A stretch of 64,000 nucleotides of DNA from Alcanivorax sp. DG881. GTDB lineage: Bacteria > Pseudomonadota > Gammaproteobacteria > Pseudomonadales > Alcanivoracaceae. Made by a program: the position numbers and the translations under genes. This document shows positions 1 through 8,235 of this stretch, in pieces (position 1 is the stretch's first letter; the number at the start of each line of letters is the position of its first letter). The notes beneath the pieces are model-generated. The model did no database searches, was not told where the DNA came from, and saw nothing but the letters and a program-made list of their open reading frames with translations. The stretch is taken from assembly GCF_000155615.1 (NCBI RefSeq), contig NZ_DS989915.1, positions 3,230,353 through 3,294,352 of the forward strand, read 5' to 3'.

Positions 1-85
1 GCCTGCGGCTAATGCGACCTGCGCGGGCGTGCTGTTGTCTTCTCGCTGCGCTTGCCTTCCTGCTGTTTCTGTATTCCTTTCGGTG

Positions 86-808
86 TCACGCTCCTTGTTG
101 GCTGTTCAGTTGCTCTGCCAGTGCGAGTGCCATGGCGCGGTAGCCGCTGGCGCTGGGGTGGTAGCCGTCTTCGGCGAGCAGGGTGGGGTCTTGCAGGGCG
201 GGGTAGCCGAGGTAGAGCAGGGTGTTGTCGTCGGCGACCACATGGCGGTGTTGTTGATCCAGTTGTCTGGCGCGCCACCCGAGCAGTTGTCTTAACGGGA
301 TGGGCAGGGCGGTAAAGCGGTGCATGGGGGGCACGGCCAGCAGGGTGACGCGGACAGCCGGGTGCTGCTTGCGCAGCGCCTGGACCAGGTGGAGTAGCCC
401 TGCCCGGTAGCGCCGTCGGGAAGTTAGCCCGGTGGTGTCATTGACGCCCATGCTGATGAAAACCTCATCCACCTCTGGCAGAGCGATATCGGCAAGGTTG
501 GCGAGCAGTGCCTCCAGCCGAATGCCGTTAACGCCGAGGGTGTGCCAGGCGACGGCTTGGCCGGAGTGCTGGTGCAGCTGCAGGGCCAGCTGGCTGGCCA
601 GCCCCTGGCGATGATGCAGGGTGCCAACACCGGCCGCCGTGGACTCGCCGACGACCAGCAGGCGTGTTGCCGGCGCCCCTTGCCCCCATTGCCCCCGGGG
701 TTCGCCACTGGCCTCCGGGAGCCGCACGGTAGTGCGGCGGGTGTAGAGTGCCAGTGGTATCACCACAGGGCTGAGCGCGCCAACGCTGAACCAGAACGGC
801 AAATGCAT
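86..808 (-). CDS. SGNH/GDSL-type hydrolase, membrane-anchored
   Basis: The protein has 240 residues and is probably an esterase or lipase-like hydrolase. A hydrophobic N-terminal segment (about residues 5-22) suggests a membrane anchor or signal anchor. The SGNH blocks are visible: block I reads VVGES at about residue 55 (GES instead of the textbook GDS, with the Ser nucleophile kept), block III reads MGVND, and the C-terminal block reads DGYHPSASGY with the Asp and His of the triad. It lies 3 bases downstream of the FAD oxidoreductase gene and is probably the last gene of the tetR-led operon. The substrate cannot be told from sequence; a lipid or acyl ester would fit the neighbours. Confidence 0.8.
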   Translation of the reverse strand: MHLPFWFSVGALSPVVIPLALYTRRTTVRLPEASGEPRGQWGQGAPATRLLVVGESTAAGVGTLHHRQGLASQLALQLHQHSGQAVAWHTLGVNGIRLEALLANLADIALPEVDEVFISMGVNDTTGLTSRRRYRAGLLHLVQALRKQHPAVRVTLLAVPPMHRFTALPIPLRQLLGWRARQLDQQHRHVVADDNTLLYLGYPALQDPTLLAEDGYHPSASGYRAMALALAEQLNSQQGA

Positions 809-811
809 GGC

Positions 812-2437
812 TTAGCCCACAAACATTTTCTTGGCCAGCGGCAGGCCTTTCAGGCCGCTGATCGCTACGGTGGTAAGCAGGCCGCCGACCATGGCACCGA
901 CCACGCCGCAGGTCATCACGTCCTGCCCGGTAAGGTACAGGCCGGGGATGCGCGTTTTCGGTTTCAGCCAGTCCTGTTCGAACCGCTCGGGGGTGTGATC
1001 CAGGCCATAAATCTCACCGGTGCTGTAACGGCAGAAGTAGTCGGTGGAGAGCGGCGTGGACAATTCATAGTAGTCCACCTTGCCGCGCAGCTGCGGCATC
1101 TTCTCGTACAGCTTTTCCAGCAGACGCTGCGAGTACGCTTCCTTTTTGGCTTCGTAATCATCACCGCGTTTGCCCCAGGGCTTGTCCGCCCAGTCGGCAT
1201 ACCACTCGAACGGACCGGGCGCGACAATTTCCACGGTGGCGCGGCCGGGGTAGCGTGCCTCGAAGCTGGGATCCTTGGCAGAGGGAAAGGAAATATAGGT
1301 GAGCGGAATGTCGTGCTCATCCGGCGCCTTGAGGAAGTTGTCCACTTGGTTGGCGTGATCGGTGCCCGGATAAATCCAGAAGTTGGTCTTCGGCAGTTGC
1401 AGGTTTTCCGCCGTGTCCTGGATGCCGATGTAGAGGCAGACGCTGGCCATGGAGCGCTGCACGTTGCCCAGTTTCATCTGGTAGAAGGCTTTGTGCGGGG
1501 CGTTATCGGCCAGCAGCGGGCCGAAGGTGTTGTAGACCCCTGCGTTGCTGATCACTGCCGGGGCGCGGACGGTTTCTCCGTCGGCCATCAGCACGCCGAC
1601 AGCGCGGCCTTTCTCAACAAGGATTTCTTTCACGTCTGCGTAGGTAAACACCTCGCCGCCGCTTTGCTGGATGACGGGAATGATGGTCTTTGCCATTTCC
1701 GAGGCGCCACCGACCGGGTAATAGCCACCATAAAGATAGTGGCGGGCAATCAGCGAGTGAATAATAAAGCTGGATTCGGTGGGGACCAGGCCGTTATCGC
1801 CCCATTGGCCGGTAAGGGCGGCGATCAGCTCCTGATTACCGGTGAGGCCTTCGAGCACCTCCTGGGTGGGGCGATTGAGGAAGGCAGGCGCCTTGCGGTT
1901 GGCCAGGCGGCGGAAGGGGCCGGCCAGCAGATTGGGCAGCACCTTTGCCAGGGTCACACCGGGCAGGGCCTTGGCGACCTGATTGAGGTAGCCCATGTAG
2001 GTATCGATGGCCTGATGTTCATCCGGGAAATCGTTTTTTAGGCTATCCACGAAGGCCTTGGGGCCGGCCATCAAATCGATCTGGCGGTCGCCAATAAACA
2101 GCCGGTCGTAGTTGGCGTCCATAGGGGCCCATTTCAGCTCACCGTCGGTGACATGGTCGAACAGGCGTTTGGCCATGGTGTGGTCGGCGCCCATGTCGCC
2201 GATGTAGTGCACGCCCACATCCCATTCGTAGCCATTGCGGTCATAGCTGTGGGTAAAGCCCCCGGCGGTGTAGTGCTGCTCAAAGACCACCACTTTCTTG
2301 CCCATTTTGCTCAGGCAGGCGGCAGCGGTGAGGCCGCCAATGCCGGAACCGATGACGATGGCGTCATAGGGGCCGTTGAGTCGTTTGGCACGATAGCGGC
2401 GGCCGACACGGAGGGTGCTGGGAGTTGGGCTGCTCAT
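812..2437 (-). CDS. FAD-dependent phytoene desaturase / retinol saturase-like oxidoreductase
   Basis: The protein has 541 residues. The N-terminus carries a dinucleotide-binding Rossmann motif, GSGIGG at residues 30-35, with an acidic residue (E53) at the end of the second strand, as in the phytoene desaturase / CrtI / all-trans-retinol 13,14-reductase family. A second family signature near the C-terminus (LYLTGQDVMTCGVVGAMVGG) closes the FAD site. Family members reduce, oxidise or isomerise C=C bonds of isoprenoids or other lipids. No carotenoid synthesis genes are nearby, so a true carotenoid role is not supported. The start overlaps the stop of the TetR gene as ATGA, so the two are probably translationally coupled and TetR-controlled. 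Confidence 0.85.
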   Translation of the reverse strand: MSSPTPSTLRVGRRYRAKRLNGPYDAIVIGSGIGGLTAAACLSKMGKKVVVFEQHYTAGGFTHSYDRNGYEWDVGVHYIGDMGADHTMAKRLFDHVTDGELKWAPMDANYDRLFIGDRQIDLMAGPKAFVDSLKNDFPDEHQAIDTYMGYLNQVAKALPGVTLAKVLPNLLAGPFRRLANRKAPAFLNRPTQEVLEGLTGNQELIAALTGQWGDNGLVPTESSFIIHSLIARHYLYGGYYPVGGASEMAKTIIPVIQQSGGEVFTYADVKEILVEKGRAVGVLMADGETVRAPAVISNAGVYNTFGPLLADNAPHKAFYQMKLGNVQRSMASVCLYIGIQDTAENLQLPKTNFWIYPGTDHANQVDNFLKAPDEHDIPLTYISFPSAKDPSFEARYPGRATVEIVAPGPFEWYADWADKPWGKRGDDYEAKKEAYSQRLLEKLYEKMPQLRGKVDYYELSTPLSTDYFCRYSTGEIYGLDHTPERFEQDWLKPKTRIPGLYLTGQDVMTCGVVGAMVGGLLTTVAISGLKGLPLAKKMFVG

Positions 2438-3060
2438 GGGGTGTCCTCGTTGTTATCAATATGGTTATGAGTAGGGGCAATGGCACCTTCCAGCAACAGG
2501 CTGGTGATGCCTTCGGCGAGTTGGGGCTCGGCACCCGCATTGGGCAGATGGCCGTCGATGGTCAGCTGTGAAAGGCCGTGAACCAGCGACCAGGCGGTGG
2601 CGGTCATCAACGCGAGCGGTGCGGGCTTCAGATAGCCCGCCCGTTGGCCACGGGCGATGGTGTCCTGCAATACGTTGAACGCGTCGAGTCCGGCCTGATC
2701 GAGCCGTGGGTGAGCGCCTTTGGGGAGCACCCGGCCGCCAAACATCAGTCGGTACAGGTTGGGCTCGGATTGAGCAAACGCCACATAGGCCAGGCCGATG
2801 CCGATCAGCGCTGCGCGGGGCGCATGTTGATCCACGCTAAGCAGCTGCTGGCGCAGAGCGGCAAAGCCACTGATAGCCAGTTCAGCCAGCAGGCTTTCCC
2901 GGTCCGCATAGTGGCGATAAAGCGCAGGGGCGCTGACGCCAATCTGCTTGGCAATGGCGCGCAGGCTGATGGCACCGTCGCCTTCAAGGCGCAGTACGGC
3001 CAGGGCCTGATCGTGGGCCTGCTGGTGGAGATCGCCGTGGTGATATGCGGTGCGTGCCAT
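2434..3060 (-). CDS. TetR/AcrR-family transcriptional regulator
   Basis: The protein has 208 residues with an N-terminal helix-turn-helix (about residues 28-55: AISLRAIAKQIGVSAPALYRHYADRESL), the typical TetR DNA-binding segment, and a helical ligand-binding C-terminal domain. I chose the ATG at 3060 because the TTG 18 bases further upstream would put the ribosome-binding purines (GGAG) inside the gene. The stop overlaps the start of the FAD oxidoreductase by four bases. A near-perfect palindrome lies just upstream (3079-3093), which suggests autorepression and control of the two downstream genes. The ligand is unknown; a fatty acid or hydrocarbon derivative is a guess from the neighbouring enzyme types. 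Confidence 0.85.
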   Translation of the reverse strand: MARTAYHHGDLHQQAHDQALAVLRLEGDGAISLRAIAKQIGVSAPALYRHYADRESLLAELAISGFAALRQQLLSVDQHAPRAALIGIGLAYVAFAQSEPNLYRLMFGGRVLPKGAHPRLDQAGLDAFNVLQDTIARGQRAGYLKPAPLALMTATAWSLVHGLSQLTIDGHLPNAGAEPQLAEGITSLLLEGAIAPTHNHIDNNEDTP

Positions 3061-3078
3061 ACTGATCCGTTGCTCCAA

Positions 3079-3093
3079 GTTAACGGTGTTAAC
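3079..3093. promoter_or_regulatory. Candidate TetR operator (GTTAAC-N3-GTTAAC)
   Basis: Two GTTAAC palindromes sit at 3079-3084 and 3088-3093 and are separated by three bases, so the 15-base site is symmetric except at its centre. It lies 18 bases upstream of the tetR start, where a repressor would block leftward transcription. A possible leftward -35 element (TTGACG on the minus strand, 3116-3121) lies at a suitable distance, but the matching -10 is weak. Confidence 0.5.
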
Positions 3094-3215
3094 ATTGGCA
3101 TGGATAAACGGCCTGCGTCAATGGTGTTTAGTTGCTTGGGAGTTGGCCAGGATATGCCGTCGCGCAGGCCGAAGATTGGCTTGTGTCGTTTTTTCGCCCG
3201 GTGATCTTATGGTTG

Positions 3216-3264
3216 GCGTCAGGCCTCAACGCGGCGTGCTGCATGCCGCGTGAAGCGTGCTGCG
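3216..3264. repeat. Degenerate GCGTGAAGCG / GCGTCAGGC-type intergenic repeat
   Basis: Short GC-rich units (GCGTCAGGCCTCAAC, GCGTGCTGC, GCGTGAAGCGTGC) follow each other in the gap between tetR and the aldo/keto reductase. Similar units occur in other gaps of this window (9287-9319, 30808-30905, 39172-39216, 41391-41458). Confidence 0.45.
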
Positions 3265-3271
3265 TCTCTTG

Positions 3272-4309
3272 CTACGGCGCCGGATACGGGAAGCGGGTAT
3301 GGATGGCCTCCAGGGCTTTATCCAGCGCCTTGTCCCAGGGTACATCGATGCTTTTCAGGTTCTCTTCCAGCTGTGCCAGGTTGGTAGCGCCAATAATGTT
3401 GCTGGTCACGAAAGGGCGTGTGGTAACGAACTGCAGCGCCAGTTGGGTCGGGCTGATGCCTCGCTCGCTGGCCAGTTCACAATAGGCCTCGGTTGCCGCG
3501 ATAGCCTGGGGGTTGGTGTAGCGGGCGAACTGCTTGAACAGGGTGAGGCGAGCGCCTTCCGGCCACTGATCGTTGCGGTACTTGCCGCTGAGCATGCCGA
3601 ATGCCAGTGGCGAGTAGGCCAGCAGGCCCACCTGTTCCCGGTGTGCCACTTCCGCCAGGCCAACCTCAAAGCTGCGATTGAGCAGTGAATAGGGATTCTG
3701 GATGCTGACCGGTGGCGCCAGGCCGATTTTTTCTGCTTCATGGATAAAGCGCATGGTGCCCCAGGGGGTTTCGTTGGACAGGCCCCAGTGGCGGATTTTC
3801 CCTGCATCCACCAGTGCTTTCAGCCCGGCAACGGTTTCGCTGATGGCAATGCCGTCCTCGCCGTCCCGGTGTTTATAGCCCAGACGGCCAAAGAAATTGG
3901 TGGTGCGCTCGGGCCAGTGGAGCTGGTAAACGTCGATCACATCGGTCTGCAGGCGCTTCAGGCTGCCTTCAACGGCGCTTTGCAGGCTGTCGGCGCTGAA
4001 ACGTGGGCCGCCACGGATATGCTTCACGTACTCGCCGGGGCCGGCTGCCTTGGTGGCCAGTACCACCTTGTCGCGATTCCCGGTGCGGGCAAACCACTCG
4101 CCAATGATGGTTTCGGTGCGAAAGGAGGTGTCCGGGCTGGCGGGAACGGCATACATTTCGGCGGTATCAAAAAAATTGATGCCGTAGTCCAGCGCCATGT
4201 CCATCTGTGCATGGCCTTCTTCGGCGGTGTTCTGGCTTCCCCAGGTCATGGTGCCCAGGCACAGGGCGCTTACCTCAAGGTCGGTGCGTCCGAGACGGCG
4301 GTACTGCAT
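3272..4309 (-). CDS. tas: Aldo/keto reductase, Tas family
   Basis: The protein has 345 residues and resembles E. coli Tas along its whole length, from the N-terminal MQYRRLGRTDLEVSALCLGT to the C-terminal YPAP. The aldo/keto reductase tetrad is present: D48, Y53 (FFDTAEMY), K87 (LATK) and H131 (YQLHW). The central NPYSLLNRSFEVGLAEV block is typical of Tas. Members are cytoplasmic NADPH-dependent carbonyl reductases; the physiological substrate is not established. A good ribosome-binding site (AGGAGC) precedes the ATG. It is transcribed away from rplM and separated from tetR by about 200 bases, so it is probably its own unit. Confidence 0.88.
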   Translation of the reverse strand: MQYRRLGRTDLEVSALCLGTMTWGSQNTAEEGHAQMDMALDYGINFFDTAEMYAVPASPDTSFRTETIIGEWFARTGNRDKVVLATKAAGPGEYVKHIRGGPRFSADSLQSAVEGSLKRLQTDVIDVYQLHWPERTTNFFGRLGYKHRDGEDGIAISETVAGLKALVDAGKIRHWGLSNETPWGTMRFIHEAEKIGLAPPVSIQNPYSLLNRSFEVGLAEVAHREQVGLLAYSPLAFGMLSGKYRNDQWPEGARLTLFKQFARYTNPQAIAATEAYCELASERGISPTQLALQFVTTRPFVTSNIIGATNLAQLEENLKSIDVPWDKALDKALEAIHTRFPYPAP

Positions 4310-4401
4310 TGTCTGCTCCTTTAAACAGGGGGCTGCAAGGGTGTAGAATCGCGCTCAATCTCAACATGGCGCCGCCGGCTTCACAATGACCTGCTTGCAC
4401 A

Positions 4402-4477
4402 GGGGGCATGGCTTTATTTGTGGCCATCCGGTGTCATGACAACAAATGCCCCCGAACTGCTTGTGTTCTTTTGGGGG
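4402..4477. repeat. Overlapping inverted repeats upstream of the rplM promoter
   Basis: GGGGGCAT (4402-4409) is the exact reverse complement of ATGCCCCC (4445-4452). The GCCCCC part of the second arm can also pair with GGGGGC (4472-4477), which lies inside the promoter spacer. The two pairings exclude each other. No function is known. Confidence 0.4.
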
Positions 4478-4488
4478 CTTGGGTAGAA
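4460..4488 (+). promoter_or_regulatory. Promoter of rplM-rpsI
   Basis: TTGTGT (4460-4465) and TAGAAT (4483-4488) are separated by 17 bases and are followed by a GC-rich discriminator, CGCGCTC. The leader that follows contains GC-rich inverted sequences, for example CGGGT/ACCCG at 4523-4539. In E. coli the rplM-rpsI operon is autoregulated by L13 through the leader; a similar mechanism here is inference. Confidence 0.6.
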
Positions 4489-4567
4489 TTCGCGCTCTCT
4501 TGCCCGGCGTAACCGTCGCCGGCGGGTGTTTACTACCCGTAACATATTGAATTTAGGGCAGAATTCC

Positions 4568-4996
4568 ATGAAGACCTACAGCGCAAAACCGGAAAGCGTA
4601 AAGCGCGACTGGTATGTGGTAGACGCCTCCGGCAAAACGTTGGGTCGGTTGGCTACTGAAGTCGCCAGCCGTCTGCGCGGTAAGCACAAGCCGGAGTTTA
4701 CTCCACATGTCGATACCGGTGATTACATTGTTGTGATCAATGCCGAGAAAGTGGCCGTTACCGGTAAGAAAGCGTCAGACAAAATGTATTACCGTCACAC
4801 CGGTTACCCGGGTGGCCTGAAAGAAGCCAACTTTGCGACTCTGCAGGCGGAAAAGCCTGAGATGATCATCGAGAAGGCGATCAAGGGCATGTTGCCGCGT
4901 AACCCGCTGGGCCGCGCCATGTTCCGCAAACTGAAAGTTTACGCAGGCACTGAGCATCCGCATACCGCTCAGCTGCCGCAGCAGCTGGAAATTTAA
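4568..4996 (+). CDS. rplM: 50S ribosomal protein L13
   Basis: The protein has 142 residues, the normal L13 length, and carries family blocks such as [15 protein letters not shown] near the N-terminus and [10 protein letters not shown] near residues 105-115. L13 is an early-assembling protein of the large ribosomal subunit. The ATG at 4568 gives the standard MKTYSAK start; a longer in-frame reading from 4526 has no family support. It is followed 11 bases later by rpsI, the usual bacterial pair. Confidence 0.98.
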   Translation: MKTYSAKPESVKRDWYVVDASGKTLGRLATEVASRLRGKHKPEFTPHVDTGDYIVVINAEKVAVTGKKASDKMYYRHTGYPGGLKEANFATLQAEKPEMIIEKAIKGMLPRNPLGRAMFRKLKVYAGTEHPHTAQLPQQLEI

Positions 4997-5007
4997 GGGG
5001 TTTGTCG

Positions 5008-5403
5008 ATGGCAACTGTAGAAACCAACTACGGAACCGGTCGCCGCAAGACCTCTTCCGCTCGCGTTTTTCTGCGTCCGGGCAGTGGCAAGATCAGTGTT
5101 AATGGTCGCCCGCTGGATGCCTATTTCGGCCGTAAAACCAACCAGATGGTTGTTCGTCAACCGCTGGAGCTGGTAGAAGCGACTGACAAGTTTGATGTGC
5201 TGGTTACCGTTAGCGGTGGCGGCAACAACGGTCAGGCTGGCGCCATCCGTCACGGTATTACCCGTGCGCTGATGGAGTATGACGGTGAGCTGCGTGGTCA
5301 GCTGCGTCGTGCCGGTTACGTGACACGTGATGCTCGTGAAGTGGAACGTAAGAAAGTGGGTCTGCGCAAGGCGCGTCGTCGTCCGCAGTTCTCCAAGCGT
5401 TAA
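5008..5403 (+). CDS. rpsI: 30S ribosomal protein S9
   Basis: The protein has 131 residues and matches S9 throughout: [14 protein letters not shown] near the start, [19 protein letters not shown] in the middle, and the basic tail ending RRRPQFSKR that reaches the decoding centre. I use the ATG at 5008 preceded by GGGG; an in-frame TTG six bases upstream is possible but unlikely. It is co-transcribed with rplM and is followed by a strong terminator. Confidence 0.98.
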   Translation: MATVETNYGTGRRKTSSARVFLRPGSGKISVNGRPLDAYFGRKTNQMVVRQPLELVEATDKFDVLVTVSGGGNNGQAGAIRHGITRALMEYDGELRGQLRRAGYVTRDAREVERKKVGLRKARRRPQFSKR

Positions 5404-5426
5404 GCTTCAAGCACTACAGTTATACA

Positions 5427-5456
5427 AAAAAGCCCAGCAATGCTGGGCTTTTTTGT
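5427..5456 (+). terminator. Rho-independent terminator after rpsI
   Basis: AGCCCAGC (5431-5438) pairs with GCTGGGCT (5442-5449) across a three-base loop. The stem has an A-tract before it and a T-tract after it. Confidence 0.93.
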
Positions 5457-5499
5457 GTTCAAATCAGGTGTTTAGCGATTCTGTCGGGATAATAACCGG

Positions 5500-5528
5500 T
5501 TGTCAGGTGTGGGCTTTTTCTTTACCAT
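5500..5528 (+). promoter_or_regulatory. Candidate promoter of petABC
   Basis: TTGTCA (5500-5505) and TACCAT (5523-5528) have 17-base spacing, about 90 bases upstream of petA and downstream of the rpsI terminator. Both hexamers are fair matches to sigma-70 consensus. Confidence 0.45.
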
Positions 5529-5617
5529 TTGCGCCGCCTTACTCCGCCCGTAACGCGAGGATAAACCTCGAGTCTCGGACTAACCCCGAGCGTGGGATCT
5601 AAGGGGAGAATAACTCA

Positions 5618-6205
5618 ATGAGCAACGACGGCGTTAATAGCAGCCGCCGCACTTTCCTGATCGGCTTGACTTCGGCGATTGGTGCCGCAGGAGCCGTTGG
5701 CGTGGCTGTACCTTTCGTTAAGTCCTGGCAGCCCAGTGCCAAAGCCAAAAATGCCGGTGCGCCGGTAAAAGTGGATATTGGCCGGTTGGAAGCAGGGCAG
5801 CGCGTAGTGGAAGAATGGCGAGGCCAGCCCATCTGGGTGGTGCGTCGCACGGACGATATGCTGGATACCCTGCCGAAGCTGGACGAGAAGCTGCGTGACC
5901 CTGCGTCCGAAGCGGATCAACAGCCGGAATACGCCAGGAACGAATGGCGTTCTATCAAGAAGGAATACCTGGTTCTGGTCGGTACCTGTACCCACCTGGG
6001 CTGCTCCCCGCTATTTGAGGATCAGCCGACGGTAGAGCTGGAGCACGGAGGCTTCTTCTGCCCCTGTCATGGCTCCAAGTTCGATCTGGCCGGCCGGGTG
6101 TACAAGAGCGTTCCGGCACCTACCAACCTGGTGGTTCCGCCGCATTCTTACCTGAGCGAAGCTGTCGTTATCGTCGGCTCTGAGGAAGGGGAGACCAAGG
6201 CATGA
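5618..6205 (+). CDS. petA: Ubiquinol-cytochrome c reductase Rieske iron-sulfur subunit
   Basis: The protein has 195 residues and is the 2Fe-2S subunit of complex III, which passes electrons from quinol to cytochrome c1. Both cluster-binding boxes are visible: CTHLGC at residues 124-129 and CPCHGS at 148-153. The N-terminus has a twin-arginine motif (SRRTFLIG) followed by a hydrophobic segment, so the protein is probably exported folded by Tat and kept as an uncleaved membrane anchor. A purine-rich ribosome-binding site precedes the ATG. The stop overlaps petB by four bases. Confidence 0.97.
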   Translation: MSNDGVNSSRRTFLIGLTSAIGAAGAVGVAVPFVKSWQPSAKAKNAGAPVKVDIGRLEAGQRVVEEWRGQPIWVVRRTDDMLDTLPKLDEKLRDPASEADQQPEYARNEWRSIKKEYLVLVGTCTHLGCSPLFEDQPTVELEHGGFFCPCHGSKFDLAGRVYKSVPAPTNLVVPPHSYLSEAVVIVGSEEGETKA

Positions 6206-7485
6206 TGGGAATGGTGAATCGCGTTGTCGATTGGGTAGATGCCCGTCTGCCCGTGGTGGACGCCTACAAGCGTCACATGTCCGAATACTATGCGCCGAAG
6301 AACTTCAACTTCTGGTACTACTTTGGTGTGCTCTCCATCGTGGTGCTGGTAAACCAGCTGCTCACCGGCATCTGGCTGACCATGTTCTTCTCTCCCAACG
6401 AAGGGTTTGCCTCCGTTGAATACATCATGCGTGATGTGGAGTGGGGCTGGCTGATCCGTTACATGCACGCAGTGGGCGCGTCTGCGTTCTTTGCTGTGGT
6501 GTACCTGCACATGTTCCGTGGCCTGATGTACGGCTCCTACAAGCCGCCGCGGGAGCTGGTGTGGATCTTCGGTATGCTGATCTACCTGGCGCTGATGGCC
6601 GAAGGCTTCCTCGGTTATGTGCTGCCCTGGGGCAACATGTCCTACTGGGGTGCCCAGGTAATTATCTCCCTGGCGGGCGCGATTCCGTTTGATCTGCTGC
6701 CGTTCATTAGCGCGGCAGACGCCAAGGAAATCGGTGAAGGCCTGACTACCTGGGTGCGCGGCGATTACCTGCTGTCCACGGCCACGGTGAACAAGTTCTT
6801 CGCGCTGCACGTTGTGGCTATTCCGATTGTGTTGCTTGCCCTGGTGGTGCTGCACATTCTGGCGCTGCACGAAGTGGGTTCCAACAACCCGGATGGCGTG
6901 GAAATCAAGCAGAACAAGGATGAAAACGGTGTACCGGTAGACGGCATCCCGTTCCACCCTTACTACACCGTGAAGGACCTGCCGGGCGTGATCGTGTTCC
7001 TGATGATCTTTGCCGTGGTGATCTTCTTCTTCCCGGATGGTGGTGGTTACCTGCTGGAGAAGCCGAACTTTGAACCGGCTAACCCGCTGAAAACCCCGGA
7101 TCATATTGCACCGGTTTGGTATTACGGTCCGTATTACGCCATGCTGCGTGCCACAACCATCGACTTCATCATGTCTTCCAAGGCATGGGGTCTGGTGGCC
7201 ATGGGCGGCGCGATCGTGATCCTGTTCGTGATCCCGTGGCTGGATCGTCACCCGGTGAAGTCCATCCGCTATCGTGGCATCTGGAGCAAGGTCTTCATGA
7301 CGCTCTTCGTGCTGGACTTCCTGATGCTGGGCTATTTCGGTACCCAGCCGGCAACACCAGGCAAGACGATGATGGCGCAGTTCGGCACGATCTATTATTT
7401 CAGCTACTTCCTGCTGATCATGCCGTTCGTGCATAAATTCGAGAAATCCAAGCCGGTTCCGGAACGGGTAACGGGGGGACACTGA
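6202..7485 (+). CDS. petB: Ubiquinol-cytochrome c reductase cytochrome b
   Basis: The protein has 427 residues and is the multi-spanning, diheme quinol-oxidising subunit of complex III. Typical blocks include MHAVGASAFFAVVYLHMFRG (His ligands of the heme helices), GFLGYVLPWGNMSYWGAQV (near the Qo site) and FFALHVVAIPIVLLALVVLH with the second His pair. An uninterrupted single chain covers both the b6-like N-terminal and the subunit IV-like C-terminal halves. It overlaps petA by four bases and petC by one, so the three subunits are probably made in step. Confidence 0.97.
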   Translation: MMGMVNRVVDWVDARLPVVDAYKRHMSEYYAPKNFNFWYYFGVLSIVVLVNQLLTGIWLTMFFSPNEGFASVEYIMRDVEWGWLIRYMHAVGASAFFAVVYLHMFRGLMYGSYKPPRELVWIFGMLIYLALMAEGFLGYVLPWGNMSYWGAQVIISLAGAIPFDLLPFISAADAKEIGEGLTTWVRGDYLLSTATVNKFFALHVVAIPIVLLALVVLHILALHEVGSNNPDGVEIKQNKDENGVPVDGIPFHPYYTVKDLPGVIVFLMIFAVVIFFFPDGGGYLLEKPNFEPANPLKTPDHIAPVWYYGPYYAMLRATTIDFIMSSKAWGLVAMGGAIVILFVIPWLDRHPVKSIRYRGIWSKVFMTLFVLDFLMLGYFGTQPATPGKTMMAQFGTIYYFSYFLLIMPFVHKFEKSKPVPERVTGGH

Positions 7486-8141
7486 TGAAGAAACTAGCGG
7501 TTATTCTTTTCAGCTGCCTGCCGTTGGTCGCGTTCGCGGCTGGCGGTGGCCACAACGAGTACGTGGTGAAAGCGCCGGTAAACCTGCAAGACAAGGTTAG
7601 CCTGCAAAACGGTGCCAAGTTGTTCGTGAACTACTGTCTGGGTTGTCATACCCTGCAGTACCAGCGCTACAGCCGCATGGCGGAAGATCTGGAAATGCCG
7701 GAAGAGCTGGTGATGGAGAACCTGAACTTCGTCAGTGACAAGTTCGGTGACCAGATGCATAACGCTATGGACCAGGACGACGCGAAGAAGTGGTTTGGTA
7801 ATGCACCGCCGGATCTCACCATGGTGACCCGGTACCGTTCTTCCGACTGGGTGTATTCGTACCTGATCAACTTTTACGAAGATGAGTCCCGTCCGTTCGG
7901 TTACAACAACCATGTGTTCCCGAGCGTGGGTATGCCCCACGTGATGGCGGGCCTGGAAGAAGAGTTGGGCGAAGACGAGTTCAAGCAGGCCATGGGCGAT
8001 CTCACTAACTTCCTGACCTACACCGCGGAGCCGATTCGCCCGCAGCGTGAACGTCTGGGTGTTTATGTGCTGGTCTTCCTGGGCATCCTGTTGATCCCGG
8101 CTTACCTGCTCAAAAAGGAATACTGGAAAGACGTACACTGA
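7485..8141 (+). CDS. petC: Ubiquinol-cytochrome c reductase cytochrome c1
   Basis: The protein has 218 residues. An N-terminal signal peptide (about residues 1-18, ending AFA) is followed by the heme-attachment motif CLGCH near residue 46, a candidate axial Met in VGMPHV, and one C-terminal membrane helix (about residues 188-208) that anchors it in the inner membrane facing the periplasm. At 218 residues it is towards the short end for proteobacterial cytochrome c1. The start overlaps the petB stop (TGATG). Confidence 0.96.
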   Translation: MKKLAVILFSCLPLVAFAAGGGHNEYVVKAPVNLQDKVSLQNGAKLFVNYCLGCHTLQYQRYSRMAEDLEMPEELVMENLNFVSDKFGDQMHNAMDQDDAKKWFGNAPPDLTMVTRYRSSDWVYSYLINFYEDESRPFGYNNHVFPSVGMPHVMAGLEEELGEDEFKQAMGDLTNFLTYTAEPIRPQRERLGVYVLVFLGILLIPAYLLKKEYWKDVH

Positions 8142-8169
8142 TCCTTCAGTGTAGGATTCCAGCGTTGAA

Positions 8170-8205
8170 CAGGGTATCCGCGTAAGCGGTTACCCTGTTT
8201 CTGTT
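8170..8205 (+). terminator. Rho-independent terminator after petC
   Basis: CAGGGTATCCGC (8170-8181) pairs with GCGGTTACCCTG (8186-8197) with one mismatch and a GTAA loop. It is followed by TTTCTGTT. Confidence 0.8.
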
Positions 8206-8235
8206 ATAGATCACTAGTGCGGAGATGACTCGACA

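Noticed and set aside
542-2041. Long open frame of 499 codons antisense to the FAD oxidoreductase
   Set aside because: The opposite strand encodes a protein with clear FAD-binding motifs; the antisense frame has no recognisable domain and a composition typical of a GC-rich shadow frame.
6148-7482. 444-codon frame antisense to petB
   Set aside because: It mirrors cytochrome b exactly and is very rich in His, Gln and Arg, the signature of an antisense shadow.
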